This document shows, piece by piece, positions 44,976-55,025 of a DNA stretch of 64,000 nt. A model generated the notes under the pieces. The model was not told the origin of the DNA and did not search any database. It worked only from the letters and a program-made list of their open reading frames with translations. A program made the translations under genes and the position numbers. Position 1 is the stretch's first letter. Each line of letters starts with the position of its first letter. Source of the DNA: Lacticaseibacillus suibinensis (GTDB lineage Bacteria > Bacillota > Bacilli > Lactobacillales > Lactobacillaceae); assembly GCF_003946175.1 (NCBI RefSeq), contig NZ_RHOK01000003.1, positions 108,054-172,053 on the forward strand. The letters run 5' to 3'.

Positions 44976-45479
44976 ATGAAGAAAAATACCACCAAGGCTT
45001 TGGTCACCAATGCGTTGATCGTTGCCTTGTACGTCGTCTTATCCTGGGCCCCAGGGGTGTTTAATCTCGCCAGTGGCGCTATTCAATTCCGGCTGTCGGA
45101 AGCCCTCAACCATCTGGTGGCCTTTGACCGGAAATACCTGTTCGGCGTTGTGGTCGGCGTGATTGTCTATAATGCGTTGTTCTCGCCGATGGGCTGGCTG
45201 GACGTGTTGTTCGGTGGCGGTCAAAGCTTGCTGGGCCTCGCCGTAGTGGCTTGGGCCGGTCAGCACCTGCCAAAGGTCTGGCAGCGTCAGGCCTTGGCTA
45301 TCGTCATGATGACAGTCAGCATGTTCTTAATTGCCATTGAGCTCGTTTGGACTGCACATCTACCATTTTGGGTCACCTATGGCAGTCTGATGCTGTCTGA
45401 ACTCGTGATCATGGCGATTTCGGCACCAGTGATGTATGTGATCGATAAAACCGTGCATTTTTCCAGATATGTGAATTAA
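44976..45479 (+). CDS. queT: Queuosine precursor ECF transporter S component QueT
   Basis: 167 residues with five or six membrane helices. It begins MKKNTTKALVTNALIVALYV and has the family signature GAIQFRLSEALNHLVAF followed by FSPMGWLDVLFGGGQSL. QueT is the substrate-binding S subunit that works with the shared ECF energy module (not in this window) to import preQ0/preQ1 for queuosine in tRNA. It follows a preQ1-I riboswitch whose tail contains its ribosome-binding site. Confidence 0.95.
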   Translation: MKKNTTKALVTNALIVALYVVLSWAPGVFNLASGAIQFRLSEALNHLVAFDRKYLFGVVVGVIVYNALFSPMGWLDVLFGGGQSLLGLAVVAWAGQHLPKVWQRQALAIVMMTVSMFLIAIELVWTAHLPFWVTYGSLMLSELVIMAISAPVMYVIDKTVHFSRYVN

Positions 45480-45484
45480 AACCA

Positions 45485-45524
45485 AAAAGCAGGCGTCTAC
45501 TTCCGGCAAGGAGGTAGGCGCCTG
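45485..45524 (-). terminator. Terminator of the CBS-ACT gene
   Basis: CAGGCG-T-CTAC/GTAG-G-CGCCTG stem; minus-strand T-run follows. It may also slow queT transcription, though no T-run follows on the plus strand. Confidence 0.78.
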
Positions 45525-45533
45525 TTAGATTCA

Positions 45534-46199
45534 CTAGATTTCTTCGTCAATGCGCAACGGCTGACCGCTTTGCAAATCATCGATCTCCGCTACTCGGAAG
45601 CCTTTGCGTTCAAGGCGGGCGACGCATTCGTTAAGCGTATTTTCATCAATACCGGCTGGCAACGTGAATAGGGTGCGGCGGACGATTTCGTCCTGCTTAG
45701 CATCGAGCGTCAAACAGCCGGAAATGGACACGTATTTAGCCAAAATCTTGCTCATCGCCGCCAAGTCGCCGCGGGCCCCAGTGGACATCACGGTTAAGAC
45801 GTATGAGCCGACATCAATGTTCCAAGACTCGGACAGCATGGCCAAAAGCCGGGCGTGGGTCAGGATGCCATAGAAGTTGGCATTTTCATCCAGCACTGCG
45901 ATGTAAGGCAGGTCTTTGATGTTGAAGAAGACCTTGAAGAACGGGGCATCAATGGGAATCGTTTTGGTGGCGTTTTTCAGCAGGTAAGTCACTGGCAACG
46001 TCATATCGCCGCCTTGTGATTTGTGGCGATAGATGTGCATTTTATAAATGTTGCCGCGGAAAATCTGCCCGCTTTCGTCGACAATCGGTACGCAGCGGAA
46101 TCCAGAATCTTCTAGCGTCTTGAGCGCTTCTTCTAGCGTGACGGTTTCCTTAACCGTCGTCAACGCGTCCTTTTTCTGGATGAGTGATTTGATGACCAT
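45534..46199 (-). CDS. CBS-ACT domain protein (c-di-AMP-binding CbpA-like)
   Basis: 221 residues. Two CBS motifs cover about 10-130 (VTLEEALKTLEDSGFRCVPIVDE and LPYIAVLDENANFYGILTHARLL); an ACT-like region follows from about 140 (SYVLTVMSTGARGDLAAMSKILAKY). This order matches Listeria CbpA (Lmo0553), a c-di-AMP receptor of unknown output. GGAGG is seven bases before the ATG. The ligand is inferred from that resemblance; AMP or ATP sensing is an alternative. Confidence 0.8.
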   Translation of the reverse strand: MVIKSLIQKKDALTTVKETVTLEEALKTLEDSGFRCVPIVDESGQIFRGNIYKMHIYRHKSQGGDMTLPVTYLLKNATKTIPIDAPFFKVFFNIKDLPYIAVLDENANFYGILTHARLLAMLSESWNIDVGSYVLTVMSTGARGDLAAMSKILAKYVSISGCLTLDAKQDEIVRRTLFTLPAGIDENTLNECVARLERKGFRVAEIDDLQSGQPLRIDEEI

Positions 46200-46306
46200 G
46201 ATGTTTCCTCCAAGCTCCCCAATTTGAACATTAAAACTTTCTCATTCGTCCATAATACCACAGACCTGCGCTGCTGACACGTGCTACTCAGACGACGTGA
46301 TGCCAT

Positions 46307-46336
46307 AAAAAAAGCGCCGTGCCGAAGCACAGCGCT
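46307..46336 (-). terminator. ldh terminator
   Basis: AGCGC-C-GTGC/GCAC-A-GCGCT stem with CGAA tetraloop; seven T on the minus strand. Confidence 0.88.
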
Positions 46337-46347
46337 CATCAGTCGAA

Positions 46348-47340
<993 letters not shown>

Positions 47341-47369
47341 TCATATGTGCAGTGTACAATTCATCTTGA

Positions 47370-47378
47370 AGTATAACA
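47370..47378 (-). promoter_or_regulatory. ldh extended -10 promoter
   Basis: TGTTATACT read on the minus strand, 45 bases before the GTG start. No good -35 is seen. Confidence 0.6.
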
Positions 47379-47501
47379 CAATTGCTCATGGATGCACGCC
47401 TTTCCAGAAAATTTATCCGAGTTACCTTTTGACTTACCATTTCCGTAAAAGCCGGTCTTGCGGCGTTTCGTGAAACTGTTCACCAAGCCAAAAACAATGA
47501 A

Positions 47502-47549
47502 AGCAACCGTTTTCATAAGCAATTGGATATCATTGATTAAGCGTTTTCA
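47502..47549. promoter_or_regulatory. Two cre-like sites between ldh and pth
   Basis: AGCAACCGTTTTCA (47502-47515) and ATTAAGCGTTTTCA (47536-47549) each match 12 of 14 positions of the CcpA site TGWAANCGNTNWCA. They lie 125 to 175 bases upstream of the ldh -10, a location where CcpA may activate. Confidence 0.4.
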
Positions 47550-47589
47550 AAGCCCTATTTTCGCAAGTGCGTTGCCGCCTTGCCAGGTC

Positions 47590-47598
47590 TGGTATACT
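47590..47598 (+). promoter_or_regulatory. pth extended -10 promoter
   Basis: CTGGTATACT contains TGGTATACT, an extended -10 followed by a leader of about 45 bases. Confidence 0.6.
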
Positions 47599-47627
47599 GG
47601 ATACCGGAAAAGGAGGTCGCAAGTTTC

Positions 47628-47648
47628 GTGGCCCCTTGCAGGAGGTAA
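47628..47648 (+). CDS. Candidate six-codon minigene overlapping the pth ribosome site
   Basis: GTG GCC CCT TGC AGG AGG TAA, encoding MAPCRR. It has its own strong AAAAGGAGG at 47608-47616, though the 11-base spacing to GTG is long. The last two sense codons AGG AGG are the Shine-Dalgarno of pth and the stop ends two bases before the pth ATG. AGG is a rare Arg codon in this window. Translation is unproven. Confidence 0.35.
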   Translation: MAPCRR

Positions 47649-47650
47649 CT

Positions 47651-48208
47651 ATGAAAATGATCGTCGGCCTGGGCAATCCAGGCAGTCAGTATGCAAAAAC
47701 CAAGCACAATATCGGGTTTATGGCCGTGGACGCCTTAGCCGAAAAGTATGACGTTACCATTCGCAAACAGGAGTTTAATGCCTTAACCGGCAGCACCTTT
47801 GTTGACGGCGAGAAAGTCCTGCTGGTGAAGCCGCAGACCTTTATGAATGATTCGGGTCGGGCGGTGGGCCAACTCAAAGCCTTCTATCAATTTGCGGCCG
47901 ATGAGATTTTGATCATCCAAGACGATATGGATATGACCATGGGCCGCTTGCGGCTGCGTCAACGTGGTTCCGCCGGTGGGCACAATGGCATCAAGTCCAT
48001 CATCAACGTGTTAGGCACGCAAGACTTTTACCGGGCCAAAATCGGCATCCAGCATCCAAAGCGGCAAAAAGTCGTGGATTGGGTGCTGACGCCTTTCAGC
48101 AAGGATGACCAAATTGCGATTTTGACCGGCATCGACAAGCTGCAGGACGCTGCGGATGACTGGATCCACGGGCTGGATTTTGCCCAATTAATGAACAAAT
48201 ACAACTGA
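47651..48208 (+). CDS. pth: Peptidyl-tRNA hydrolase
   Basis: 185 residues. GLGNPGSQYAKTKHNIGFMAVD contains the catalytic His; NDSGRAV, DDMDMTMGRLRLR and GGHNGIKSI are the remaining Pth motifs. It recycles tRNA from peptidyl-tRNA lost by ribosomes. AGGAGG lies five bases before the ATG at 47651. pth precedes mfd as in B. subtilis. A candidate minigene upstream overlaps its ribosome site. Confidence 0.96.
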   Translation: MKMIVGLGNPGSQYAKTKHNIGFMAVDALAEKYDVTIRKQEFNALTGSTFVDGEKVLLVKPQTFMNDSGRAVGQLKAFYQFAADEILIIQDDMDMTMGRLRLRQRGSAGGHNGIKSIINVLGTQDFYRAKIGIQHPKRQKVVDWVLTPFSKDDQIAILTGIDKLQDAADDWIHGLDFAQLMNKYN

Positions 48209-48232
48209 GTTTGTAAGGAAGCCTTAACGGCG

Positions 48233-48262
48233 TTGCCGGGCTGACTTTGAACGTGCGATAAT
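48233..48262 (+). promoter_or_regulatory. mfd promoter
   Basis: TTGCCG (48233-48238), an 18-base spacer and GATAAT (48257-48262). Confidence 0.5.
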
Positions 48263-48285
48263 GCAAACAGAATAATTGCTTAGGG

Positions 48286-48307
48286 GGCCACCATGCCAAT
48301 GGTGGCC
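48286..48307 (+). other. Perfect hairpin in the mfd leader
   Basis: GGCCACCAT/ATGGTGGCC 9-bp stem with a GCCA loop, lacking a T-run; lies between the mfd promoter and its Shine-Dalgarno. Confidence 0.5.
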
Positions 48308-48346
48308 TTGTGGGCGTGGCATCGTTTTGCCTTTAAAGGAGTAGGT

Positions 48347-51300
48347 ATGGATCTCATTGAAATGATGGCGCAAACGCCAGAGCTAACAACGCTATGGCCC
48401 GGCCTGGATGCTGGGCGCCATTTGGTCACGGGGCTCGATGGTTCGGCCAAGGCGTTGTTCTTAGCGGCAGCGCTGCGGCAAACCAAGCGCCAATTGATGG
48501 TGGTTGAAAACAATCGGTATCATGCCGAAGAATTAATTGCCGACCTCACTGCCTTAGTGGGGCCTGATTTGGTGTGGTCCTTTCCGGTTGAAGACGTGCT
48601 GGCGGCAGAAATTGCCGTCAGCTCGCCGGATACGGTGAATGAACGCATCAACACCCTGAACTGGCTCGCCAGTGGCCAGCCCGGGCTAGTAGTCACCAGT
48701 TTGGCCGGCATGAAACGGCTGCTGGTGCCGCAAGCCACCTGGCAGGCAGCAACATTGACCTTGGACCTGGATTCGGAAGTGGATCCTAAGGCGCTGGCCG
48801 CCACTTTGGTCGCAATGGGTTATCAGCGCGATCAGCTGGTCACGGCGCCAGGCCAGTTTGCGATTCGCGGCGGCATTATCGATGTTTATCCACTCAACCA
48901 AGACGATCCCATTCGCATCGAGTTGTTTGATACCGCAGTGGATTCCATGCGCCGCTTTGCAATGGACACCCAGCGCAGCATTGAAAACCTGGATCACGTC
49001 ACGATTACGCCAGCCACGGATTTGATTGCTGGCCCTGAGGTGCTCAAGGCCGCCGGGGCGACGCTCACGGCGCTGGGCACCAAGGCCAAGGCGAAGGCCA
49101 AAACGAAAGAAGCCAAGCAGGCCATGACGAATGGCCTGCTGGCGACAGCAACGCAGCTGGCCAATGGCGAACGGCCCGAAGCTCTTGCCTTGTACATGCC
49201 AGCGCTTTACCCAGAGCCGGTGCGCTTGGTGGATTATCTGCAAAAAGATGCCATCATTGTTTTTGATGATTACACGCGGCTGTTAGATGCCGATGTCAAT
49301 TTGGTGCAAGAAACCGTCGACTGGTACGCGGGCCTAGCAGAAGGCGGCCGCATTGCGGGTGAGCAGCCGAATGTGACCTTGCAAGCCTTGGATCATCACC
49401 AGCGGCGCGCCCATTTGTATCTGAGCTTATTCCAAAAAGGAATGGGTAATGTCCGCCTGAAGTCTCTGACGGCGCTGCCAAGTCGCAACATTCAGCAGTT
49501 CTTCTCCCAGATGCCGCTACTCAAAACCGAATCCGACCGCTGGCGCAAGCAACATTTAACCGTGGTCTATTTGGTGCAGGAACAGGCCCGAATCGATAAG
49601 CTCAACCAGACGCTGCGCGATTTTGAAATCGATAGTGTCATCAGTCCCAAAAACGACTTGCTGCCGCAGGTGCAACAGGTGGTGCAAGGGTCGCTGGCCA
49701 ATGGTTTTGAGCTGCCGAGCGCGCACTTGGTGGTGGTGACCGAGCATGAGCTCTTTAACGCCAAAGTGAAACGCCGCGCCCGCCACCAAACACTGGCGAA
49801 CGCGGAACGGTTGCGCAGCTACACCGAGCTGAAACCTGGCGATTACGTTGTGCATGTAAACCACGGGATTGGCCAATACACCGGCATGCAAACGCTGGTG
49901 GTGGATGGGGTCCATCAAGACTACATCACCATTGTCTATCAAAAAGGCGATCAGCTTTTCATTCCGGTGAATCAGCTGCATCTGGTCCAAAAGTATGTTG
50001 CGGCGGATGGCAAAACGCCGCGCATTAACAAACTCGGCGGCAGTGAATGGCAGAAAACCAAGCGCAAAGTGGCCGCCAAGATTGAAGATATTGCCGATGA
50101 TCTAATCAAGCTCTACGCCGAGCGCGAAGCAGAACCGGGCTTTGCCTTTGCACCAGATGATGACTTGCAGCGCGCCTTTGAGGCAGAATTTCCTTATCCG
50201 GAAACCCCAGACCAGTTGCGCGCCAGCAAGGAAATCAAGCACGACATGGAGAAGTCGCGGCCGATGGATCGCTTGCTGGTCGGGGATGTCGGCTTCGGCA
50301 AAACTGAAGTGGCGCTGCGGGCGGCGTTCAAAGCCGTCGAAAACGGCAAGCAGGTGGCCTTTTTGGTGCCGACCACGATTTTGGCCCAGCAGCATTACGA
50401 CACGATGGTGGATCGCTTCAGTGATTTTCCGGTGAAAATCGGGATGCTGTCGCGCTTTCGCACCAACAGCCAAATCAAAGCCACCTTGGCGGATTTGGCC
50501 GCCGGGCAGTTGGATATTGTGGTGGGGACCCATCGCCTACTGTCCAAGGACGTGCACTACCATGACCTTGGCCTGCTCATTGTGGATGAAGAGCAGCGCT
50601 TTGGCGTGAAGCACAAGGAAAAGCTCAAGGCGCTGAAGGCGAATGTCGACGTGCTGACCCTGACCGCCACGCCGATTCCGCGCACGCTGAACATGTCGAT
50701 GCTTGGCGTCCGTGATTTGTCGGTGATCGAAACGCCGCCGACGAACCGTTATCCGATTCAGACTTTTGTCATGGAGCAAAATGCCGGGGCCATTCGCGAA
50801 GCGATTGAGCGAGAACTGGAACGTGGTGGGCAGGTCTTTTACTTGCATAACCGGGTATCAGATATCGAACGCACCGTCGCGGAAGTGGAAGCCTTGGTGC
50901 CCAGCGCCACGGTGGGGTATGCCCATGGTCAAATGTCCGAAACCCAGCTAGAAAATGTCATTTACGATTTTGTCCACGGCAACTTTGATGTGCTGGTCAC
51001 CACCACCATTATCGAAACTGGCGTGGACATGCCGAATGTCAACACCTTGATCATTGAAGATGCTGACCGCTATGGCTTGTCGCAGCTGTACCAGTTGCGG
51101 GGGCGGATTGGCCGGTCCAGCCGGGTGGCGTATGCGTACTTTATGTACAAGCAAAATCGCGTCTTATCCGAAGAAGCCGAGAAACGGCTTGCGGCGATCA
51201 AGGACTTCACCGCGCTGGGCTCAGGGTTCAAAATTGCGATGCGCGATTTGTCGATTCGCGGCGCCGGCAATTTGCTGGGCAGCCAGCAGCACGGCTTCAT

Positions 51301-51859
51301 TGATGCCGTTGGGTATGATCTGTACACCCAGATGCTGGGCGATGCGGTGGCGGCGAAGCAAGGCAAAAAGCGGCGGGCCGTGGTCGATGCTGAAATTGAT
51401 CTGGACTTGGAAGCTTACCTGCCGGATAGCTACGTGGCTGATCCGGCGCAGAAGATTGAGCTGTACAAGCGGGTGCGCGAGTCGGCGACGGATGAGCAGG
51501 AAGCCGAGCTGCAAGGTGATTTGATTGACCGCTTTGGCGATTATCCTGAGGCGGTGGCGAACCTGCTGGCGATTGCGCATCTTAAGCGTTTTGCCGATCA
51601 GGCCCAAGTGGCGAAGATTACCCGCAACGAGCAGCATCTGCTGATTCAGTTCACGGCTAAAGCCAGTGGGCAGGTCAGCGGCGAAAAGCTGTTCAGTGCC
51701 TTGGCCCACACTAAGCTCAAGGCCCAAGTGGCCAACGACGAGCTGCTGACGGTTAGCTTACAGATTCCTAAAACCATGGCGCCAGCGGCCTGGCTGGCGG
51801 AACTCACCGCCTTTTTAAAGGCACTGGCCAGACAACAGGAGGCAGGCGATGGAGAATAA
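48347..51859 (+). CDS. mfd: Transcription-repair coupling factor
   Basis: 1170 residues, full length. An N-terminal UvrB-like part with QFAIRGGIIDVYPL, an RNA polymerase interaction domain around GDYVVHVNHGIGQYTGM (about 500), the RecG-type translocase with Walker A GDVGFGKTE (about 645), DEEQRF, TATPIPRTL and QLRGRIGRS, and a C-terminal TRCF domain. Mfd pushes or removes stalled RNA polymerase at DNA damage and recruits UvrA. The start at 48347 follows AAAGGAG. Its last 11 bases overlap the flippase gene. Confidence 0.96.
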   Translation: MDLIEMMAQTPELTTLWPGLDAGRHLVTGLDGSAKALFLAAALRQTKRQLMVVENNRYHAEELIADLTALVGPDLVWSFPVEDVLAAEIAVSSPDTVNERINTLNWLASGQPGLVVTSLAGMKRLLVPQATWQAATLTLDLDSEVDPKALAATLVAMGYQRDQLVTAPGQFAIRGGIIDVYPLNQDDPIRIELFDTAVDSMRRFAMDTQRSIENLDHVTITPATDLIAGPEVLKAAGATLTALGTKAKAKAKTKEAKQAMTNGLLATATQLANGERPEALALYMPALYPEPVRLVDYLQKDAIIVFDDYTRLLDADVNLVQETVDWYAGLAEGGRIAGEQPNVTLQALDHHQRRAHLYLSLFQKGMGNVRLKSLTALPSRNIQQFFSQMPLLKTESDRWRKQHLTVVYLVQEQARIDKLNQTLRDFEIDSVISPKNDLLPQVQQVVQGSLANGFELPSAHLVVVTEHELFNAKVKRRARHQTLANAERLRSYTELKPGDYVVHVNHGIGQYTGMQTLVVDGVHQDYITIVYQKGDQLFIPVNQLHLVQKYVAADGKTPRINKLGGSEWQKTKRKVAAKIEDIADDLIKLYAEREAEPGFAFAPDDDLQRAFEAEFPYPETPDQLRASKEIKHDMEKSRPMDRLLVGDVGFGKTEVALRAAFKAVENGKQVAFLVPTTILAQQHYDTMVDRFSDFPVKIGMLSRFRTNSQIKATLADLAAGQLDIVVGTHRLLSKDVHYHDLGLLIVDEEQRFGVKHKEKLKALKANVDVLTLTATPIPRTLNMSMLGVRDLSVIETPPTNRYPIQTFVMEQNAGAIREAIERELERGGQVFYLHNRVSDIERTVAEVEALVPSATVGYAHGQMSETQLENVIYDFVHGNFDVLVTTTIIETGVDMPNVNTLIIEDADRYGLSQLYQLRGRIGRSSRVAYAYFMYKQNRVLSEEAEKRLAAIKDFTALGSGFKIAMRDLSIRGAGNLLGSQQHGFIDAVGYDLYTQMLGDAVAAKQGKKRRAVVDAEIDLDLEAYLPDSYVADPAQKIELYKRVRESATDEQEAELQGDLIDRFGDYPEAVANLLAIAHLKRFADQAQVAKITRNEQHLLIQFTAKASGQVSGEKLFSALAHTKLKAQVANDELLTVSLQIPKTMAPAAWLAELTAFLKALARQQEAGDGE

Positions 51860-53423
51860 TCAATTCAAACATGCCATGCGCGGCGCCTGGGTGCTGAGTT
51901 TAGGGGCGTTAATTGCCAAAATTCTCAGTGCCGTGTACCGGGTGCCGTTCCAGAACCTGGTTGGCGATACCGGGTTTTACGTGTATCAGCAAGTTTACCC
52001 GTTGTATGGCATCGGTATGACCTTTGCGTTATCAGGGTTTCCGGTGTTTGTGTCCAAGCTGGTGGCTGAAGCCCCGGATTTTGAAGCCAAAGCCGCGGTC
52101 ATCCACCGCGCGCGGGTCATCATGACTTGGCTGGGGCTGGGGATGTTTGGCGCGTTAGAGCTTGGCGCAGGCTTGATTGCCAAGTTGATGGCTGACCCTG
52201 GCCTCACGCCGCTGATTCAAAGCGTCGGGTTGATGTTTTTGACCATGCCGCTGTTGTCCACGGCGCGCGGCTATTTCCAAGGCACTTTTGATATGACGAA
52301 AACCGCCGTCAGTCAAGTGGTAGAGCAAGTGATTCGCGTGGCGGTGATTTTGCTCGCCGCTTGGTTTGCCGTGCAAGGCGGCTGGGATGTCTACAAAATG
52401 GGCACCTGGGCGATGAGCGGCGCCTTTTTCGGCGGGCTCGGCGCGCTGCTCGTGGTGTGGCCGGCCTATCACCGCGTCTTTCGCAAGCGGCGTTTTGCGT
52501 TCAGCGGCTTTGACCAATATGCTCAGCTGATGACCCGGTTTGTCCGGGAAGGCGGGGCGATCACGCTGTTTGCTGCGATGCTGATTTTGCTGCAGTTGGT
52601 GGATTCTTTTACCGTGACTCGCGGCTTGGTGGCTAGCGGTGTGACCCCAGCGGCGGCCAAAGCCTTAAAAGGGGTGTATGACCGCGGCCAACCGCTGGTG
52701 CAACTCGGTCTGGTGGTGGCCACTTCGTTTTCGGCGTCACTGCTGCCGGCGTTGACGCGGGCGGTGGCCCAGGACCGGCGCACTGCCTTTCGCCGCACAG
52801 CGCGGCAGCTGGTGCACTTTAACTTTGGCCTTTCACTAGCCGCCGCGGCTGGGCTGATTGCCTTGATGCCAGCGGTGAACCGGCTGCTGTTTGGGAGCAC
52901 GGCGGAAACGCCAGCGCTGCGAATGTATGCGCTGAGCATTGTGCTGGTGGCATTGATTAATGCTGACAATGCGATTTTACAAAGCCTCAATCATTTGCGG
53001 GTGACGGCGTATGCTTTGGGGGCCGGTTTTTTGGTCAAGTTGATCAGCACGGAATGGTTCACCTTCCGGCATGGAACCTTAGGCGCCGCCTTTAGTACGG
53101 TGCTTAGCCTCACTGTGATTTTCGTGGTGCTGCATTTTGCACTGCCGGCGGTGCTGCGTGGGTTTGATCCGCGGGCGTTTAATCTCCGGTTATGTTTTGT
53201 GGTCGGGGTGATGAGCGTGGTGGTCCATGTGGTGGCCACCCACATGCCTTTTGCTACCCGCGGGGATGCCTTAATTTTACTGGTGGTGACGATCAGCTTA
53301 GGGGTGTTGCTGTTTGTGGTTTTGGCTAGTTGGGTTAAGCTGTATACCGTACGGGAAGTACTCACGATTCCATTTGGCCGGCGCTTCATGAAAGCCTGGC
53401 GCAAACTTACCCAGCACAGTTAG
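51849..53423 (+). CDS. SpoVB/MurJ-type polysaccharide flippase (MOP superfamily)
   Basis: 524 residues with about 14 membrane helices. It begins with the SpoVB-like stretch [28 protein letters not shown] and has [22 protein letters not shown]. Relatives include YtgP/MurJ, a lipid II flippase, and SpoVB. The B. subtilis equivalent in this position is yabM. A wall-precursor role is likely but not proven; polysaccharide export is the alternative. GGAGG lies before the ATG, which is inside the end of mfd. Confidence 0.85.
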   Translation: MENNQFKHAMRGAWVLSLGALIAKILSAVYRVPFQNLVGDTGFYVYQQVYPLYGIGMTFALSGFPVFVSKLVAEAPDFEAKAAVIHRARVIMTWLGLGMFGALELGAGLIAKLMADPGLTPLIQSVGLMFLTMPLLSTARGYFQGTFDMTKTAVSQVVEQVIRVAVILLAAWFAVQGGWDVYKMGTWAMSGAFFGGLGALLVVWPAYHRVFRKRRFAFSGFDQYAQLMTRFVREGGAITLFAAMLILLQLVDSFTVTRGLVASGVTPAAAKALKGVYDRGQPLVQLGLVVATSFSASLLPALTRAVAQDRRTAFRRTARQLVHFNFGLSLAAAAGLIALMPAVNRLLFGSTAETPALRMYALSIVLVALINADNAILQSLNHLRVTAYALGAGFLVKLISTEWFTFRHGTLGAAFSTVLSLTVIFVVLHFALPAVLRGFDPRAFNLRLCFVVGVMSVVVHVVATHMPFATRGDALILLVVTISLGVLLFVVLASWVKLYTVREVLTIPFGRRFMKAWRKLTQHS

Positions 53424-53445
53424 GTCGATAGAAAGGATTATTGTT

Positions 53446-53709
53446 ATGCGTTTAGATAAATATTTGAAAGTATCTCGAATTATTAAGCGGCGGACGGTCG
53501 CCAAAGAAATCGCCGATAAAGGCCGGATTTCCATTAACGGCAAAGTCGCCAAATCTAGCAGTGATGTCGCCCTGGGGGACGAATTGACCATTGTGTTTGG
53601 CAATAAAACCTTGACGGTGAAGGTCCAAGGCCTGAATGAAATCACCAAAAAAGAAGCGGCCGGCGATATGTACACGGTGGTCAGCGAAACCTACAAGGAA
53701 AGTTATTAA
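53446..53709 (+). CDS. rqcP: S4-domain ribosome quality control protein RqcP
   Basis: 87 residues, almost entirely an S4 RNA-binding domain: [22 protein letters not shown], then [22 protein letters not shown]. The B. subtilis orthologue (YabO/RqcP) binds stalled 50S-peptidyl-tRNA complexes and supports poly-Ala tailing by RqcH. Its place between the yabM-like flippase and divIC is conserved. AAAGG is upstream at 53435. Confidence 0.92.
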   Translation: MRLDKYLKVSRIIKRRTVAKEIADKGRISINGKVAKSSSDVALGDELTIVFGNKTLTVKVQGLNEITKKEAAGDMYTVVSETYKESY

Positions 53710-53778
53710 ACTGTAACACGGTGGCAGCGAATACTTTGCTATACTGGCAGTAACTAGACAAGCAAGGTGGGTCTTTCG

Positions 53779-54150
53779 ATGCAGCAAAAAATCAGGCCGC
53801 TTCATCCCCAGTCAACTAAACCCGCAGCGCCAGCCAAATCAGTCAGTACGCTCCGGGTGCATAAGCGCCGCTTGGGGTTGATGTTGGCGGCGCTCCTGTT
53901 GGTCTGCGGCTTTGGGAGCTATCAACTGGTGTCAACGCATAACGCGATTGAAACGCGTTCGCAGACACTGTCGACGGCGAAGGCAACGCTGAAGCAGAAG
54001 AAAACCGAAACGGCAAACTTAAAAGTGAAAATCGATCAGTTGAACAACGAGGATTACCTCGCCAAACTGATTCGGGAACGTTATTTGATGTCGAAAAAAG
54101 GCGAAGTGGTCTTCTCCTTGCCGACAACGCAAACCGACACGCAGAAATAG
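53779..54150 (+). CDS. divIC: Septum formation initiator DivIC/FtsB family
   Basis: 123 residues: a cytoplasmic N-terminal tail (1-35, Pro/Lys-rich), one membrane helix (about 36-55), and an extracellular coiled coil (about 60-100) ending NNEDYLAKLIRERYLMSKKGEVVF, the DivIC signature. DivIC joins FtsL and DivIB in the divisome. The start at 53779 follows AAGGTGG. A TATACT lies at about 53740. An AGCCGCT/AGCGGCT hairpin without a T-run follows its stop. Confidence 0.92.
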   Translation: MQQKIRPLHPQSTKPAAPAKSVSTLRVHKRRLGLMLAALLLVCGFGSYQLVSTHNAIETRSQTLSTAKATLKQKKTETANLKVKIDQLNNEDYLAKLIRERYLMSKKGEVVFSLPTTQTDTQK

Positions 54151-54236
54151 CCGCTAAACCGAGCGGCTGCTGTTGCGTGCCGGTTTTTGCGTGGTATACT
54201 TAGAGGCACAATTCAATCAGGAGGACATCTTTTTAT

Positions 54237-54725
54237 ATGGCAGTTGAAGTTGGCGAAAAGGTTGCGGGTAAGGTTACAGGCATCACGAATTTCGGGGCCT
54301 TCATCGATTTAGGCGAAGGCAAGACCGGTTTGGTGCATATCAGTGAAGTCTCTGATGCTTACGTCAAGGATATTCATGATGTGCTCAGTGTCGGCGACAC
54401 GGTCACCGTCAAGGTGATGTCGATCAAGGAAGGCAAAATTGGCCTGTCCATTCGCCGCGCGGTTGAAAACGAAGGTGTTGGCCATGCCCACACCGAACAT
54501 CGGCCTCATGAGACGCACCATGACGCCGGCCGGCCAGTGCATAACGGCGGTCGACCAGCGTATGCTCCGCGAGGCGCACGGCCAAGTCGCCCAGGCAAAG
54601 ATGCGCCGAAGGATGACTTTGACTCCATGATGTCAGGCTTTCTCAAGGAAAGCGAAGATCGGCTGAGTAGCCTGCGGCGGAATACCGAAGGCAAGCGCGG
54701 CGGTCGCGGCGGGCGCCGTAGCTAA
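54237..54725 (+). CDS. S1 RNA-binding domain protein (YabR-like)
   Basis: 162 residues. An S1 domain fills 1-75 (VGEKVAGKVTGITNFGAFIDLGEGKTGLVHISEVSD). The rest is a disordered Gly/Arg/His/Pro-rich tail (HRPHETHHD, GGRPAYAPRGARPSRPG) ending GGRGGRRS. The orthologue follows divIC in B. subtilis. RNA binding is expected; targets unknown. Extended -10 TGGTATACT is near 54192. The spacing from GGAGG to ATG (12 bases) is long. Confidence 0.88.
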   Translation: MAVEVGEKVAGKVTGITNFGAFIDLGEGKTGLVHISEVSDAYVKDIHDVLSVGDTVTVKVMSIKEGKIGLSIRRAVENEGVGHAHTEHRPHETHHDAGRPVHNGGRPAYAPRGARPSRPGKDAPKDDFDSMMSGFLKESEDRLSSLRRNTEGKRGGRGGRRS

Positions 54726-54750
54726 GCCCGTTGCCGCAGTTGGAACTTGG

Positions 54751-54889
54751 GGCTGAGACAAAATGCGGTTTTAGCCCAGAGTATAAGCCAAAGGGCCTGT
54801 AAAACCTGAACTTAGGTTTTGCAGGCCCTTTGACTTATACGGCTAGGGCGTTGCATTTTGGCTCGTACTGTTCCGGAATAGTCGTGCGC
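54751..54889. repeat. Intergenic palindromic repeat family I, copy 3
   Basis: 139 bp. Left 30 and right 49 bases are nearly identical to 10673-10811. The central 60-base hairpin (54781-54840) keeps the ends GTATAAG and the tip AAAACCT-GAACTT-AGGTTTT, but its middle CAAAGGGCCTG replaces CAGCCGCCCGG and the opposite strand changes to match. One mismatch remains. It lies between the S1 gene and tilS; nothing else is seen in the 300 bases there. Confidence 0.85.
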
Positions 54890-55025
54890 CCATCTTTATC
54901 TCAAATTATGTCTCAATCACAAGTTCTTTTTTAGTTCATGCGACAAGGTGTCAGAATCCGACTTTAGTAGGACGTTTTTGCCAGTCTTGGTATGGTAGTG
55001 TAAATGGCACGCGAAGGAGGCCATG

